Source of the DNA: CAZWVI01 sp964637165
GTDB lineage: Bacteria; Planctomycetota; UBA1135
NCBI GenBank assembly: GCA_964637165.1
Contig: CAZWVI010000002.1
Location: forward strand, 158,303-222,302
Direction of reading: 5' to 3'
Length of the DNA stretch: 64,000 nucleotides
The notes under the pieces are model-generated. The model was not told the origin of the DNA. It saw only the letters and a program-made list of their open reading frames with translations, and searched no databases. Shown here piece after piece: positions 35,520-44,315 of this stretch. The first letter of the stretch is position 1; every line of letters begins with the position of its first letter. A program made the translations under genes and the position numbers.

Positions 35520-35572
35520 TTGGAATTCGGCCAGCGGTTTACTCATCCACCGACCAATACTCAAAAAACTTC

Positions 35573-36748
35573 ATGACTACTTACGAAGATCCCGAAGTTC
35601 GCTACACCTACCGCAGTCCATTGGTGGATATGTTGCGCGAGCGTGGAGATTTGCAAGTTGGTCGTTTGCGTTTATTGATGCCCAACTCCTTTGGTTTTTG
35701 TTGGGGTGTTGATCGCGCTTTGGCGATGGTTAACGATGCGCGTTCTGAACATGGCCAACGTGATATGTGGTTGTTGAATTCAATTATTCATAACCCCAAA
35801 GTAAACGCCGACATGGAGGGTAAAGGCATTAAATTTTTGCAAGGTTCACGGGCAGTGCCCGGTGCTTTAGAAAAGCTTGGTGAGAAAGATGTAGTTATCG
35901 TGCCAGCCTTTTCAGTGACGGTTGAGGAGATGGCTTATCTGGAGGAACGTAAAGTTACGGTGGTTGATACAACTTGCCCGTGGGTGATTAAGCCGCACAA
36001 ACGGGCTCAAAAGTACGTTCGTGAGGGTTTCACAACTGTCGTCCATGGAACGGTTGGGCACGATGAAACTCGTGCAACTTGTTCATTGGTTCGTCACCAC
36101 GGCGGCGAGTTTGTGATTGTTCACGACATTCAGGAAGCAAGAGTTTTGGCCAGCTATTTGTCAGGCAATCTAAGTGGCGCCGAACTTTTGGCGCGCCTCC
36201 ATGAAAATGCGGTGCGGTCAAGTTTTAAGCCGGAGCAACATCTGAAAAAAATTGGAGTTATCAATCAAACAACCATGCTCGCTAGTGAGTCGCGCGAGGT
36301 TGCCGATATTTTGCGAGTGGCATTGGTCGATAAATTTGGTGAAGCAGATCTTGATGAATGCTTTCGCGATTTTGACACAATTTGTCAGGCTACCCAGGAT
36401 AATCAAGACTCAGCTTTTGAAGTTGTTTCATCAGCTCCCGATTTGTTTTTAGTGGTAGGTGGTTATGATTCTTCCAATACTCGAAATCTTGCACGAGTTG
36501 GTGATGACGCAAATGTTCCAGCATGGCATATCCAGGGGCCGCGTTGCGTCGGCGAAAATGAACTTGAGTACCGAGAACGCAACAGCGGTGAAATAAAATT
36601 TGTCAAAAATTGGCTTCCCGATGGAGAAGTAGCTGTCGCTTTTACTGCTGGTGCCAGCACTCCTGACGCGATTCTTGGTCAGGTAGTTGAGAGAGTTGTT
36701 GAACTAGCCGGCGAAGATTTGTCGGCCTGTGAATTTATTGTTCCTTAA
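35573..36748 (+). CDS. ispH: 4-hydroxy-3-methylbut-2-enyl diphosphate reductase, long form
   Basis: This 391-residue iron-sulfur enzyme makes IPP and DMAPP in the last step of the MEP isoprenoid pathway. Three cluster cysteines are placed in FGFCWGVDRA (C43), TTCPWV and TICQATQDNQ. It is the long form, with an N-terminal extension and an insertion around residues 185-225, seen in cyanobacteria and some other phyla, rather than the ~315-residue E. coli form. Its 3' end overlaps the convergent rsgA by 14 bases. It feeds quinone and undecaprenyl lipid synthesis. Confidence 0.94.
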   Translation: MTTYEDPEVRYTYRSPLVDMLRERGDLQVGRLRLLMPNSFGFCWGVDRALAMVNDARSEHGQRDMWLLNSIIHNPKVNADMEGKGIKFLQGSRAVPGALEKLGEKDVVIVPAFSVTVEEMAYLEERKVTVVDTTCPWVIKPHKRAQKYVREGFTTVVHGTVGHDETRATCSLVRHHGGEFVIVHDIQEARVLASYLSGNLSGAELLARLHENAVRSSFKPEQHLKKIGVINQTTMLASESREVADILRVALVDKFGEADLDECFRDFDTICQATQDNQDSAFEVVSSAPDLFLVVGGYDSSNTRNLARVGDDANVPAWHIQGPRCVGENELEYRERNSGEIKFVKNWLPDGEVAVAFTAGASTPDAILGQVVERVVELAGEDLSACEFIVP

Positions 36749-37661
36749 GCTCTTCGAAAAGTTCCAGATAGGAGCGATGTCGCGACTTGGGAATGTCGCC
36801 AGCTTCGATTGCTGCTAAGACCACACAATTGGGTTCATTAATGTGGGTGCAATCCGGATAGGAGCACTCGCGCCCAAGCATTGCCATCTCAGGATAGTGG
36901 AGGCGCAGTTCGTGGGCGGGAATTCCAAATGGTCGAAATACTCGTACACCCGGCGTATCAATAACAGCTCCACCAATTTGCAGAGGCCACATGCGTGAAA
37001 AGGCAGTGGTGTGACTACCTGAACTCAAAGCCTTGGAAACTTTTTTAGTTTTTAAACCGAGTCCTGGTTCAATGCAATTAAGTAGTGATGATTTTCCAAC
37101 GCCGCTTAAGCCGTAGAGCACACTCGTTTTATCTTTTAACATTGCGGCAAATTCGTCCACTCCTTCGTTGGTTTCCGCTGAGGTCATTAAAACGCGTAGT
37201 CCAGCATTGGCATAAGTTGCCGATATCTTTTTTATTTTTCCACGCTTAGCTTTGTCGATTTTATTAAGAACTAGGGTCGTTGGAATTTTTTCAAAACTAG
37301 CGGTGGCCAAAATTCGGTCAGTCATAATGCTAGAAAATGGCGGCGTACCAAAACTTGACACAATCAGTAACTGCTCAAAATTGGTGGCCAATAATTGGCG
37401 CCTAATTTCGTCGCCAGCAGCCCGCCGAGCAATCAAATTGGTTCGCGGTAACACTTGCTCAATCGCCAACTCGCCATCACTATCACTAAGGATTACCCGG
37501 TCCCCGACAGCCACCGGCATCCGATCAATTTGCCGCTGCTCGAACAATTTTCCACGCATAATTGCCGGCCGCACGCAGGACAAATCCCCATCAAATGCAA
37601 CCTCACATTGCCGCGCATCGACGCGGACAACGGAGGCTTGAGGGGAGGGTTGGCTCACCAT
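36735..37661 (-). CDS. rsgA: Ribosome small-subunit maturation GTPase RsgA
   Basis: This 308-residue circularly permuted GTPase acts in late 30S assembly. Domain order is N-terminal OB fold, permuted G domain (NKID, then the P-loop GLSGVGKSSLL, then DTPG) and a C-terminal zinc site C-x5-C-x-H-x5-C. All key residues are present. A 26-bp hairpin repeat in reverse orientation begins two bases upstream of its ATG. Confidence 0.95.
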   Translation of the reverse strand: MVSQPSPQASVVRVDARQCEVAFDGDLSCVRPAIMRGKLFEQRQIDRMPVAVGDRVILSDSDGELAIEQVLPRTNLIARRAAGDEIRRQLLATNFEQLLIVSSFGTPPFSSIMTDRILATASFEKIPTTLVLNKIDKAKRGKIKKISATYANAGLRVLMTSAETNEGVDEFAAMLKDKTSVLYGLSGVGKSSLLNCIEPGLGLKTKKVSKALSSGSHTTAFSRMWPLQIGGAVIDTPGVRVFRPFGIPAHELRLHYPEMAMLGRECSYPDCTHINEPNCVVLAAIEAGDIPKSRHRSYLELFEELKEQ

Positions 37662-37662
37662 T

Positions 37663-37688
37663 AGACTCTGACCCTATCCGGTGGGCGT
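37663..37688 (-). repeat. 26-bp hairpin repeat, copy 4 (reverse, partly decayed)
   Basis: On the plus strand this reads AGACTC-TGACCC-N8-GGGCGT, i.e. the repeat in reverse with one arm altered (GGGCGT instead of GGGTCA). With copy 3 it forms a 15-base perfect inverted repeat (TAGACTCTGACCCTA) at the two ends of the rsgA/methyltransferase intergenic region. Confidence 0.65.
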
Positions 37689-37811
37689 GGCCTGTTGTAA
37701 TCCTTTTTGGCTCAGATGTTTAGGGCTCATATTTTTTTAGGGCACGGCAGTTGGAAGCCCCATTGTCTAAGTATTTTACCTTTGCGGGTTTAGGGTCGTG
37801 ATTTGCAAAAG

Positions 37812-37837
37812 TGACCCAGCCATTAGGGTCAGAGTCT
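37812..37837 (+). repeat. 26-bp hairpin repeat, copy 3
   Basis: TGACCC-N8-GGGTCA-GAGTCT with perfect stem arms. It ends three bases before the likely ATG of the RNA methyltransferase. Its position explains why the reading frame looks open further upstream. Confidence 0.75.
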
Positions 37838-37840
37838 AGA

Positions 37841-38650
37841 ATGGTGGTTATGTGTTTTGTTGTCTCATCCCCGCAAAATCCCAAGCTCAAACTTGCTCGT
37901 GGGGTGGCTGCTGGTCGTGAGCGTCAACTCACTCTCCTAGATGGCTTCAATCTCATCGAGGAGGCGCTGTCGGCGGGGGCTGAGTTTAGTTTTGTTTTCG
38001 TGGCCGAAGAGCAGCGTGATCGTCCGGAATTTGCTCCATTGCTGGAGCGATTGTCGGCTGCGCGGGTTGAGCTGATGCTGTGTCCAGCATCGCTCATGGC
38101 AGAAGTTTCACAGTTAGACTCCCCGACTGGGATTTTGGCTGTTTGCCGTCGCCCTACTTTTGAGTTGGGTCCCACATTAAGTGAACTCACCGCTAAAGAT
38201 TGGGTGCTTGTATGTGCCGGAGTTCAGGAGCCGGGAAATCTTGGAGCGATTGTTCGAGTCGGGGCCGCCATCGGTGCCAAGGCAATAATTTGTTTAATTG
38301 GTTCAACTTCAGCATGGTCGCCGCGTGCAATTCGCGGAGCAAGTGGGACCAATTTTCGCGTGCCAATTTTTGAACGAGTGACTCCCGAAGAATTGTTCAC
38401 GGCCTGCGCTGAACACAAAATATGCACTTGGTCGGCTGATGCCAGCGGGCAAACATTATCGGCAACTGCTCGTCAGCGCACGCAAGCCGTCGCATTAATT
38501 TTGGGTGCTGAAGGTGGAGGAATAGCGCAAGAAATATCCGAGCAGTGCGACCAACAAATTTCAATTCCAATGCAGAACCAGGTTGAATCATTAAACGTTG
38601 CGACTGCTGCCGCCATCATTGCCTGGGAATTGGAATCCAACAAAGAATAA
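37841..38650 (+). CDS. TrmH/SpoU-family RNA 2'-O-methyltransferase
   Basis: This 269-residue SPOUT methyltransferase has a short N-terminal substrate-binding domain (SSPQNPKLKLARG) and a C-terminal knotted domain. The three SpoU motifs are present: GNLGAIVRVGAAIGAKA, LILGAEGGGI and IPMQNQVESLNVATAAAI. It 2'-O-methylates an rRNA or tRNA ribose; which site is not decidable. A GTG 30 bases upstream is in frame but lies inside a repeat, so ATG 37841 is preferred; ATG 37850 is also possible. It is followed four bases later by rarA. Confidence 0.9.
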   Translation: MVVMCFVVSSPQNPKLKLARGVAAGRERQLTLLDGFNLIEEALSAGAEFSFVFVAEEQRDRPEFAPLLERLSAARVELMLCPASLMAEVSQLDSPTGILAVCRRPTFELGPTLSELTAKDWVLVCAGVQEPGNLGAIVRVGAAIGAKAIICLIGSTSAWSPRAIRGASGTNFRVPIFERVTPEELFTACAEHKICTWSADASGQTLSATARQRTQAVALILGAEGGGIAQEISEQCDQQISIPMQNQVESLNVATAAAIIAWELESNKE

Positions 38651-38654
38651 AACG

Positions 38655-39989
38655 ATGCAGCAAGATTCAAGTTTATTCGACGTCGATCCGCCAACAAATA
38701 CTATTCCACTTGCCGAACGGATGCGACCACGCAATCTTGAGGAAGTTATTTCGCAAGATCATTTAATCGGTGAAAATGCTCCTTTGCGGCGCGCCTTTGA
38801 AACTGGCGAATGGTCCTCGATGATTTTCTGGGGCCCACCTGGAACCGGCAAGACAACTCTAGCAATGCTCGTAGCGGAAGCGGCAAATATGGAATTCAGG
38901 CCATTTTCCGCGGTTCTTTCGGGAATTAAAGATGTGCGCGATGCGATGGAAAATGCTCGCCGCCTACGCCGCCGTAATGGTGAACAAACTCTCCTCTTCG
39001 TTGATGAAATACACCGCTTCAACAAAGCTCAACAAGACGCATTCCTTCCATTCGTCGAACGTGGCGATGTAATCCTAGTCGGTGCCACCACCGAAAACCC
39101 TTCCTTTGAAGTAATTGGTCCACTACTTTCGCGTCTAACAGTTCACATTCTCAACCCACTTGACGAGGCCGGCCTAAAAAAATTATTACGTAATGCGCTT
39201 GAGGATAACGACCGTGGATTGGGCGCGCGCAATCATGCAATTAGTGACGATCAACTTGCCGCCATCGCACGATTTGCCAGTGGCGATGCCCGCCGCGGAC
39301 TGGTCTCGCTTGAACACATCGCGCGGCAATCCGACCTCGGACAACCCATTCGCGACCAAGCGCTCGAACAAGTTTTTCAAGGTCGCTCTTTGCTCTACGA
39401 CAAGCATGGTGAATCCCATTTCGATTTAATCTCGGCACTACACAAATCGATACGCAGTTCAGATCCAGATGCTGCTCTGTATTGGTTAGTGCGCATGCTT
39501 CGTTCTGGCGAGGAAGCGCTTTACTTAGCGCGTCGGTTAGAACGAATTGCCACTGAGGATATTGGCCTCGCCGACCCCAACGCTTTGCGTATGGCGGTAA
39601 GCGCGCGCGAAAGTTTCCGCTTTCTAGGAGCACCTGAGGGAGAACTCGCGCTCGCCGAATGTGTGGTTTACCTAGCGGTCGCCCCAAAATCTAATGCAAT
39701 CTATAAAGCCTTCGGGCGCGTGAACAAATTATTAAAGAGCGGTTACGCCCATCCAGTTCCGAAACAACTGCGCAATGCCCCGACTAAATTGATGCAGGAT
39801 TCAGGGTGGGGCGCGGGTCAGCAATATGCCCCCGATGAGCCAGATGGCATCGCCACAATGCAATGCTTGCCGGACGAAATTTCAGATCAACAGTTTTACT
39901 TTCCGAGCGAAAGTGGCTGGGAGCAAAAAATTAAAGCGCGTCTGGAAAGCTTGCGTGCCGAAATCAGCCGCCGTCGCACTGGAAAATGA
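38655..39989 (+). CDS. rarA: Replication-associated recombination AAA ATPase RarA
   Basis: This 444-residue clamp-loader-like ATPase of the RarA/MgsA/WRNIP1 family acts at stalled replication forks. It has the N-terminal PLAERMRPRNLEEVISQDHL, Walker A GPPGTGKTT (about residue 60), Walker B LLFVDEIHRFNKAQQDAFLP, the sensor GATTENPSFEV and a C-terminal tetramerisation domain with YAHPVPKQLRNAPTKLM. The first ATG, four bases after the methyltransferase stop, fits the family start. Its TGA stop is also the first three bases of a decayed hairpin repeat. Confidence 0.94.
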   Translation: MQQDSSLFDVDPPTNTIPLAERMRPRNLEEVISQDHLIGENAPLRRAFETGEWSSMIFWGPPGTGKTTLAMLVAEAANMEFRPFSAVLSGIKDVRDAMENARRLRRRNGEQTLLFVDEIHRFNKAQQDAFLPFVERGDVILVGATTENPSFEVIGPLLSRLTVHILNPLDEAGLKKLLRNALEDNDRGLGARNHAISDDQLAAIARFASGDARRGLVSLEHIARQSDLGQPIRDQALEQVFQGRSLLYDKHGESHFDLISALHKSIRSSDPDAALYWLVRMLRSGEEALYLARRLERIATEDIGLADPNALRMAVSARESFRFLGAPEGELALAECVVYLAVAPKSNAIYKAFGRVNKLLKSGYAHPVPKQLRNAPTKLMQDSGWGAGQQYAPDEPDGIATMQCLPDEISDQQFYFPSESGWEQKIKARLESLRAEISRRRTGK

Positions 39990-40012
39990 CCCAGCCGATT
40001 AGCTCAGTGTTT
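39987..40012 (+). repeat. 26-bp hairpin repeat, copy 5 (decayed)
   Basis: TGACCC-N8-AGCTCA-GTGTTT. Arm and tail positions are at the same spacing as in copies 1-3, with two changes in the second arm and two in the tail. As in copy 1, the first TGA is the stop codon of the upstream gene. Confidence 0.45.
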
Positions 40013-40018
40013 GAATTC

Positions 40019-40567
40019 TCAATGAACTAGGGAGCCTGACAGAAATCCAAAATCTCCCTCGAGCCCGCACGCCCGTAGCGACAGGCCGTGCTTTGAGAAC
40101 AGCGCAAAGGTTGGGTTAAGTTCTTTGCGTGGCAATCCAAATAAAACAAATTGCCCTTCACGCTTCAAGCGTTGCACTAAATCGCGGCCCTGACCGACCT
40201 CCGGAGCTTTCGCGTCACAGCCCAGCAGAATGCGATGATAGTTGCGACCGGGGGGTACCTTTTCAATTCGATCAAAAATATTAGCTCGCGCATCTTTATC
40301 AAACTTCGCAAAAAGTGCCGCATCATCTGGATGCAATACTAAGTCAATCTGCTTGAAACCAAGTTGCAACCCAATTACGCCAGCAATCGCGCTACCAGGC
40401 CCAGTTGCTAGCAAACATAGATTTTTAGTTTTAGAAGGATCTACAGCTGCCAATGGGGAAAGTGCTTGCGCGGCCAGCTTTCCGCCAACATCTTGCCATT
40501 GCTCGCACAATTCAGCGTCGCATTGAAGAGCTAAGTGACCAACTTTTAGTGTGCAGAAATCTTCCAT
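40019..40567 (-). CDS. Hypothetical protein with Rossmann-like nucleotide-binding region
   Basis: I do not recognise this 182-residue protein. The middle (LLATGPGSAIAGVIGLQLGF) resembles the glycine-rich strand-helix of medium-chain dehydrogenase cofactor domains. The later LKREGQFVLFGLP and the final GDFGFLSGSLV segment also recall that family, but there is no catalytic domain. Its start is 12 bases after the arsC stop on the same strand, so it is probably co-transcribed with arsC. No arsenic function can be inferred from it directly. Confidence 0.6.
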   Translation of the reverse strand: MEDFCTLKVGHLALQCDAELCEQWQDVGGKLAAQALSPLAAVDPSKTKNLCLLATGPGSAIAGVIGLQLGFKQIDLVLHPDDAALFAKFDKDARANIFDRIEKVPPGRNYHRILLGCDAKAPEVGQGRDLVQRLKREGQFVLFGLPRKELNPTFALFSKHGLSLRACGLEGDFGFLSGSLVH

Positions 40568-40579
40568 TTTTTTTAAGTG

Positions 40580-40999
40580 TTAATTATTTGATTGTAACAG
40601 CCGCAATACCCAGTCGTGAATTTGTTCGGAAACAATTTCAAATTGCTTCATAACTTCGTCCTCAGGTCCAATAACAGCAGCAGGGTCATTAAACGGGTGG
40701 TGCTCACGCTTTTTCGCCTCCGCAAAAACTGGGCAAGCTTGAGCCGCGGAATCACATAAAGTCACGGCAAGATCCCATTCTTCGCCAATAAAATCATCGA
40801 TGTGTTGCGAGCGAGCGGCATCACAATTAACTCCAGCCGCTTGCATGACCCGCAACATCCGCGGATTGGGGATCGCCGGCTTAGTTCCAGCCGAAGCGAA
40901 AACACCCTCTATCCCATGCTTAGCGGCCAGATGGCGCGCCCAGTGTTCGGCCATTTGTGAACGACAAGCATTTTGAGTGCACAGGAAGAGAATTTTCAC
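40580..40999 (-). CDS. arsC: Arsenate reductase, thioredoxin-coupled LMW-phosphatase type
   Basis: This 139-residue protein has the low-molecular-weight phosphatase loop CTQNACRSQ (nucleophile C7) and a second pair of cysteines at C82 and C89 (LCDSAAQACP). This three-Cys arrangement is that of thioredoxin-coupled ArsC enzymes such as the staphylococcal one, which reduce arsenate to arsenite. No arsenite pump or ArsR regulator is in the window. It lies nine bases after the helicase gene and 12 before the unknown gene, all on the minus strand. Confidence 0.9.
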   Translation of the reverse strand: MKILFLCTQNACRSQMAEHWARHLAAKHGIEGVFASAGTKPAIPNPRMLRVMQAAGVNCDAARSQHIDDFIGEEWDLAVTLCDSAAQACPVFAEAKKREHHPFNDPAAVIGPEDEVMKQFEIVSEQIHDWVLRLLQSNN

Positions 41000-41008
41000 T
41001 CCATGATT

Positions 41009-44000
41009 CTAACCGGAACGCATGCTTGAACGGCTACTACTAAAGTCCACCGACAAACCCCGCCGCTTAATTTCGGAAGTCAATTGCATATGGTTGAACA
41101 ACTTGTAAAAACATTCATCGGTTTTCGCCGCCAAAATATTGGTTTCCTCAAAATCTTCGATTCCACCAGGCAGTTCCTCAAGAAAAGCGGCGTGGCGTTT
41201 ATCAAGTACGCGCCTATCCAGAATTATTACCCCACCACGATCACTCTCGCTGCGCAATAAACGTCCGCAACCCTGCCGAAACATCGACAAAGCCTTTGGT
41301 AAGTAAATGCGGTTACGTTGACGGCCAAAGCCGAGTCGCGCAGTTTGGGCGAAGTGGTAATCATCAAGTACTCCGAATGGAAGCTTGGTCATAACCACGT
41401 ATTCACAAGTCTCTCCTGGGAAATCAACGCCGTACCAAAAGGTGTCCAAGCCCAACAAAACCGAATCCGGGCGCGCGCGAAAACGTTCGGCAATTTCCTC
41501 CTTACTTAGCCCGGGCATGCCCTGCCAATAAAGCGGAATTCCGACAGCTGCAAATGGCGCGGCCAATCGCTCGCCAACTTGTTGCAGAACAACCCGATTG
41601 GTAAACAAGCCGAGGGTTCGTCCGTTGGCGCGCTCGCCCAAGAACAATAAAACATCTTGAACATAGTCCAACCAATCAGTTTGGCGATTACCGCTATATC
41701 CATATTCTGGAGCGTCTTCCGGCACGCACACCAAAGCCGCTTCAGCCGCGAAGGTTGGCGGACCGACAAATTCATTCAATTCTCGCCCAGTTTTTTCAAT
41801 CGTAGTTTCTTGCAATAAATCTAAACCCAAGTATCCCTTCATTGCTTTGAATCCACCACGCAAGCGGGCAGTCGCCGAAACCAAGGCGGCGCTACGTAAA
41901 GTTGGAAAGAAAACATTTCCGAGCCAAACCTGTGGCAGTAACCACTTCAAACACAACAACGGTCGCCGGCGTCGCCCTTCAAATTCAGCGTCATATAAAA
42001 AATCATCAGAGAAGTCACCCTTTTCACCTTCGGCGGGATCTTCGTTCTTGCCACCTAACCATAAAGTCAATCCCTCTCGCCAATGCGCCATTAAATCGAG
42101 AGGTTTGCGCAACGACCAACGCAAACGTCCGGCTTGCCGATTGTAAACAGTGCCCAAGCCCTCGATGCAGGTGCGTAAACCGCTATCGGTGGTGTCCACC
42201 GCTTCTTTGAATTTGTTCAAAGCTGTCGCTAACTGATCGCCGCGCCCACTATCCAAAAAGTCATGCAATAAAAACGCTGTTTCTTCGCGCGACATTCCAC
42301 CACTTACTTCACGCCGCCATTCCTGATACTTGCGTAACTCGCGCGTGCATTCCAAGGCTCTCGCTTCCATGGCCGCGGTCCCTTCATGCGCAGCTTTAAC
42401 CGCCGTCAATAATTCGTCACTCTTGTCTCCGTCGGCAAGTTGTTGCATTAAACGCGAAAGACGTTCGAGCGGTGAACGGTCACGTCCGCGTCCGCGCAAT
42501 AAACTATCACACATCGAAACTACTTCATCGAATTCTATATCGTACGAAAGTGCCGATGTCGCAACTTGATGCAAGTGATCACATTCGTCGAACACAATGT
42601 GCTTAAAGAAATCCGGCTTAGCCAAAATGAAGGCGTGATTAGTTATTACTAAGTGACTTCGTTCCGCGCGCTGAGTGCGAATTCCAGCCGCGCATCGCTT
42701 TGCTTTGCCGCCAGTGCAACAAGTTGGAACTGAACGCACGTTATTGATTGCCGCGCGCGCTTGACGAATAACTTTCGCCGAGGCTCCAAATGGTGGGCCA
42801 GGCGCGGCCGGAAAACCATCAAGGTCGGCAGATGCATCTTCGCAGTAATAAAGTGCCAAACGCAACCATGTCGCATGACTTACCGGCGACCCAGTTCCGC
42901 TGTCAGGAGCCGCATCATGGATTGCGCGCCCACAAATGTAATTGTTACGCCCTTTCAACATGCTAACCCGCGGCAAATCTTGGTCGGCAACGCCGGCCTC
43001 GCGCATCAAAGCCAAGGCCCGCGGAATTTCGCGAAAGAAGGCCTGCTCCTGAAGTGCCCGCGTGTAAGTGCTAACCGCAGTCAATACATTATTGCTTTTT
43101 GCCCACAACATTAAGGGCGCAAGATACCCCAAAGTTTTGCCGGTTCCAGTCGGCGCATCGGCCACCAAAAATTTATCTTCTTCGAAAGTTTGACGGACGG
43201 CATGGGCCAACGCTCTTTGTCCCAGACGTTCAGCGCGTACTGGTCCATCACCGGCAAAGTGGCGCGGCAAGCGGTCGAAAAAAGATTCCAGGGACTTTAC
43301 TGCTTCAGGCGAAAGTGCCGAACCAATTTGCCCCTCGGGGACATCGGCACTATCGGCCTCGGTGCCACAAGCAGTCGCTTCTTTGTCTAAAGCATGGTGT
43401 TCGGCAAAGTGTCTTTGATACTCATCTAAAAACATCGGGACGATTCCGGACAACTCGCGGTCGGCATCGAGTGTCGAACTCTCTAGGTCATCAGAAAATT
43501 GGCCGTCCTCAAGAGCCTCCTCAAGCAATGAAGAATCGTTGTCGGAGTGAGCACTAAAACAAGATGGTCGGTCGAGCAAGCGTTCACAAAGTTCCAACCA
43601 ATCGGCGGCTTCGGCATCTTGATTGCCACAACAATCGGTTAGGTTTTCAAAGCCACGAGCGAACATTCGGCGCAGGCCATTTTCGCGTTTCAAGTGGGCA
43701 GCAATTAAAGCTCGACACAGGGAGCGAGTTTCGGAAATCCCAAATTCGCGCGGCGGTTTGGTGCCCATAAAGTGTTTCCAAATCGCTTCAACACTGCGAA
43801 CTCCACGGCGTGGATGTAAAAACAAGGCCAGGCTTTCTAAATCAATAATCACTGGCGACTGAGCCTCGGGCAGTAAGTAATTAAAGCGCGCTAAAAATTC
43901 TTCGCGGCCGCGTGCCAAAATAAGCGGTCGCCCGGCCAGTTTTGTAAAAATTCTCGGAAGAGCGTCCGCACTTAGCGGCAAGTCCTTGGTTTTTGCACCG

Positions 44001-44206
44001 CTGAGGCCTAGTTCAGAAAGTCGCCGCGAAAGTGGGGCGCCGGCTGGCACTTGAGCCCAGGGGCGCGTCCAAGTGGGCGCTATAAGTTCTTCTCTCCCAG
44101 CACTTTGGGTAAAACTAGCGGCCTCAGAATAGAAAACACCGTCGTTCACTGGGTCACTTCCAGTGCTCCAGCAGGCGATGAAAACAGGGTCAAGCGATGC
44201 GTTCAT
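41009..44206 (-). CDS. XPD/DinG-like superfamily 2 DNA helicase with inactive exonuclease-like N-terminus
   Basis: This 1065-residue protein has a helicase part (from about residue 330) with Walker A DAPTGTGKT, a DEAH-box variant DECD in VFDECDHLH and motif VI near GFGRQRNRIYLP and FRQGCGRLLRS. Cysteines between motifs I and II (YICGRA, PTCCTGGKAKRC) can hold the 4Fe-4S cluster of XPD/DinG helicases. The N-terminal ~230 residues resemble a DnaQ-type exonuclease domain as in Bacillus DinG. However, the ExoI motif reads ACWSTGSDP where an active enzyme has D-x-E-TTG, and the other acidic residues are missing. It probably unwinds DNA or R-loops in repair. Confidence 0.85.
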   Translation of the reverse strand: MNASLDPVFIACWSTGSDPVNDGVFYSEAASFTQSAGREELIAPTWTRPWAQVPAGAPLSRRLSELGLSGAKTKDLPLSADALPRIFTKLAGRPLILARGREEFLARFNYLLPEAQSPVIIDLESLALFLHPRRGVRSVEAIWKHFMGTKPPREFGISETRSLCRALIAAHLKRENGLRRMFARGFENLTDCCGNQDAEAADWLELCERLLDRPSCFSAHSDNDSSLLEEALEDGQFSDDLESSTLDADRELSGIVPMFLDEYQRHFAEHHALDKEATACGTEADSADVPEGQIGSALSPEAVKSLESFFDRLPRHFAGDGPVRAERLGQRALAHAVRQTFEEDKFLVADAPTGTGKTLGYLAPLMLWAKSNNVLTAVSTYTRALQEQAFFREIPRALALMREAGVADQDLPRVSMLKGRNNYICGRAIHDAAPDSGTGSPVSHATWLRLALYYCEDASADLDGFPAAPGPPFGASAKVIRQARAAINNVRSVPTCCTGGKAKRCAAGIRTQRAERSHLVITNHAFILAKPDFFKHIVFDECDHLHQVATSALSYDIEFDEVVSMCDSLLRGRGRDRSPLERLSRLMQQLADGDKSDELLTAVKAAHEGTAAMEARALECTRELRKYQEWRREVSGGMSREETAFLLHDFLDSGRGDQLATALNKFKEAVDTTDSGLRTCIEGLGTVYNRQAGRLRWSLRKPLDLMAHWREGLTLWLGGKNEDPAEGEKGDFSDDFLYDAEFEGRRRRPLLCLKWLLPQVWLGNVFFPTLRSAALVSATARLRGGFKAMKGYLGLDLLQETTIEKTGRELNEFVGPPTFAAEAALVCVPEDAPEYGYSGNRQTDWLDYVQDVLLFLGERANGRTLGLFTNRVVLQQVGERLAAPFAAVGIPLYWQGMPGLSKEEIAERFRARPDSVLLGLDTFWYGVDFPGETCEYVVMTKLPFGVLDDYHFAQTARLGFGRQRNRIYLPKALSMFRQGCGRLLRSESDRGGVIILDRRVLDKRHAAFLEELPGGIEDFEETNILAAKTDECFYKLFNHMQLTSEIKRRGLSVDFSSSRSSMRSG

Positions 44207-44315
44207 GGTTTATCAGCTAATTTTTGGCGTATGCCTTTAAAATTAGCGTTTATGGCTTAAGTATTTACCAGTAAGCGGTTGCGTCTGAAAGCATGATTTT
44301 TCTAGGCGCTTGATA

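Noticed and set aside
37811..37840. GTG start for the SpoU methyltransferase
   Set aside because: The extra ten residues come from the 26-bp hairpin repeat and match nothing in the family; the ATG at 37841 starts close to the conserved N-terminus.
39993..40015. tRNA-like string GATTAGCTCAG after rarA
   Set aside because: It resembles a tRNA D-arm, but no acceptor, anticodon or T-arm can be drawn around it. It aligns better with the decayed hairpin repeat.
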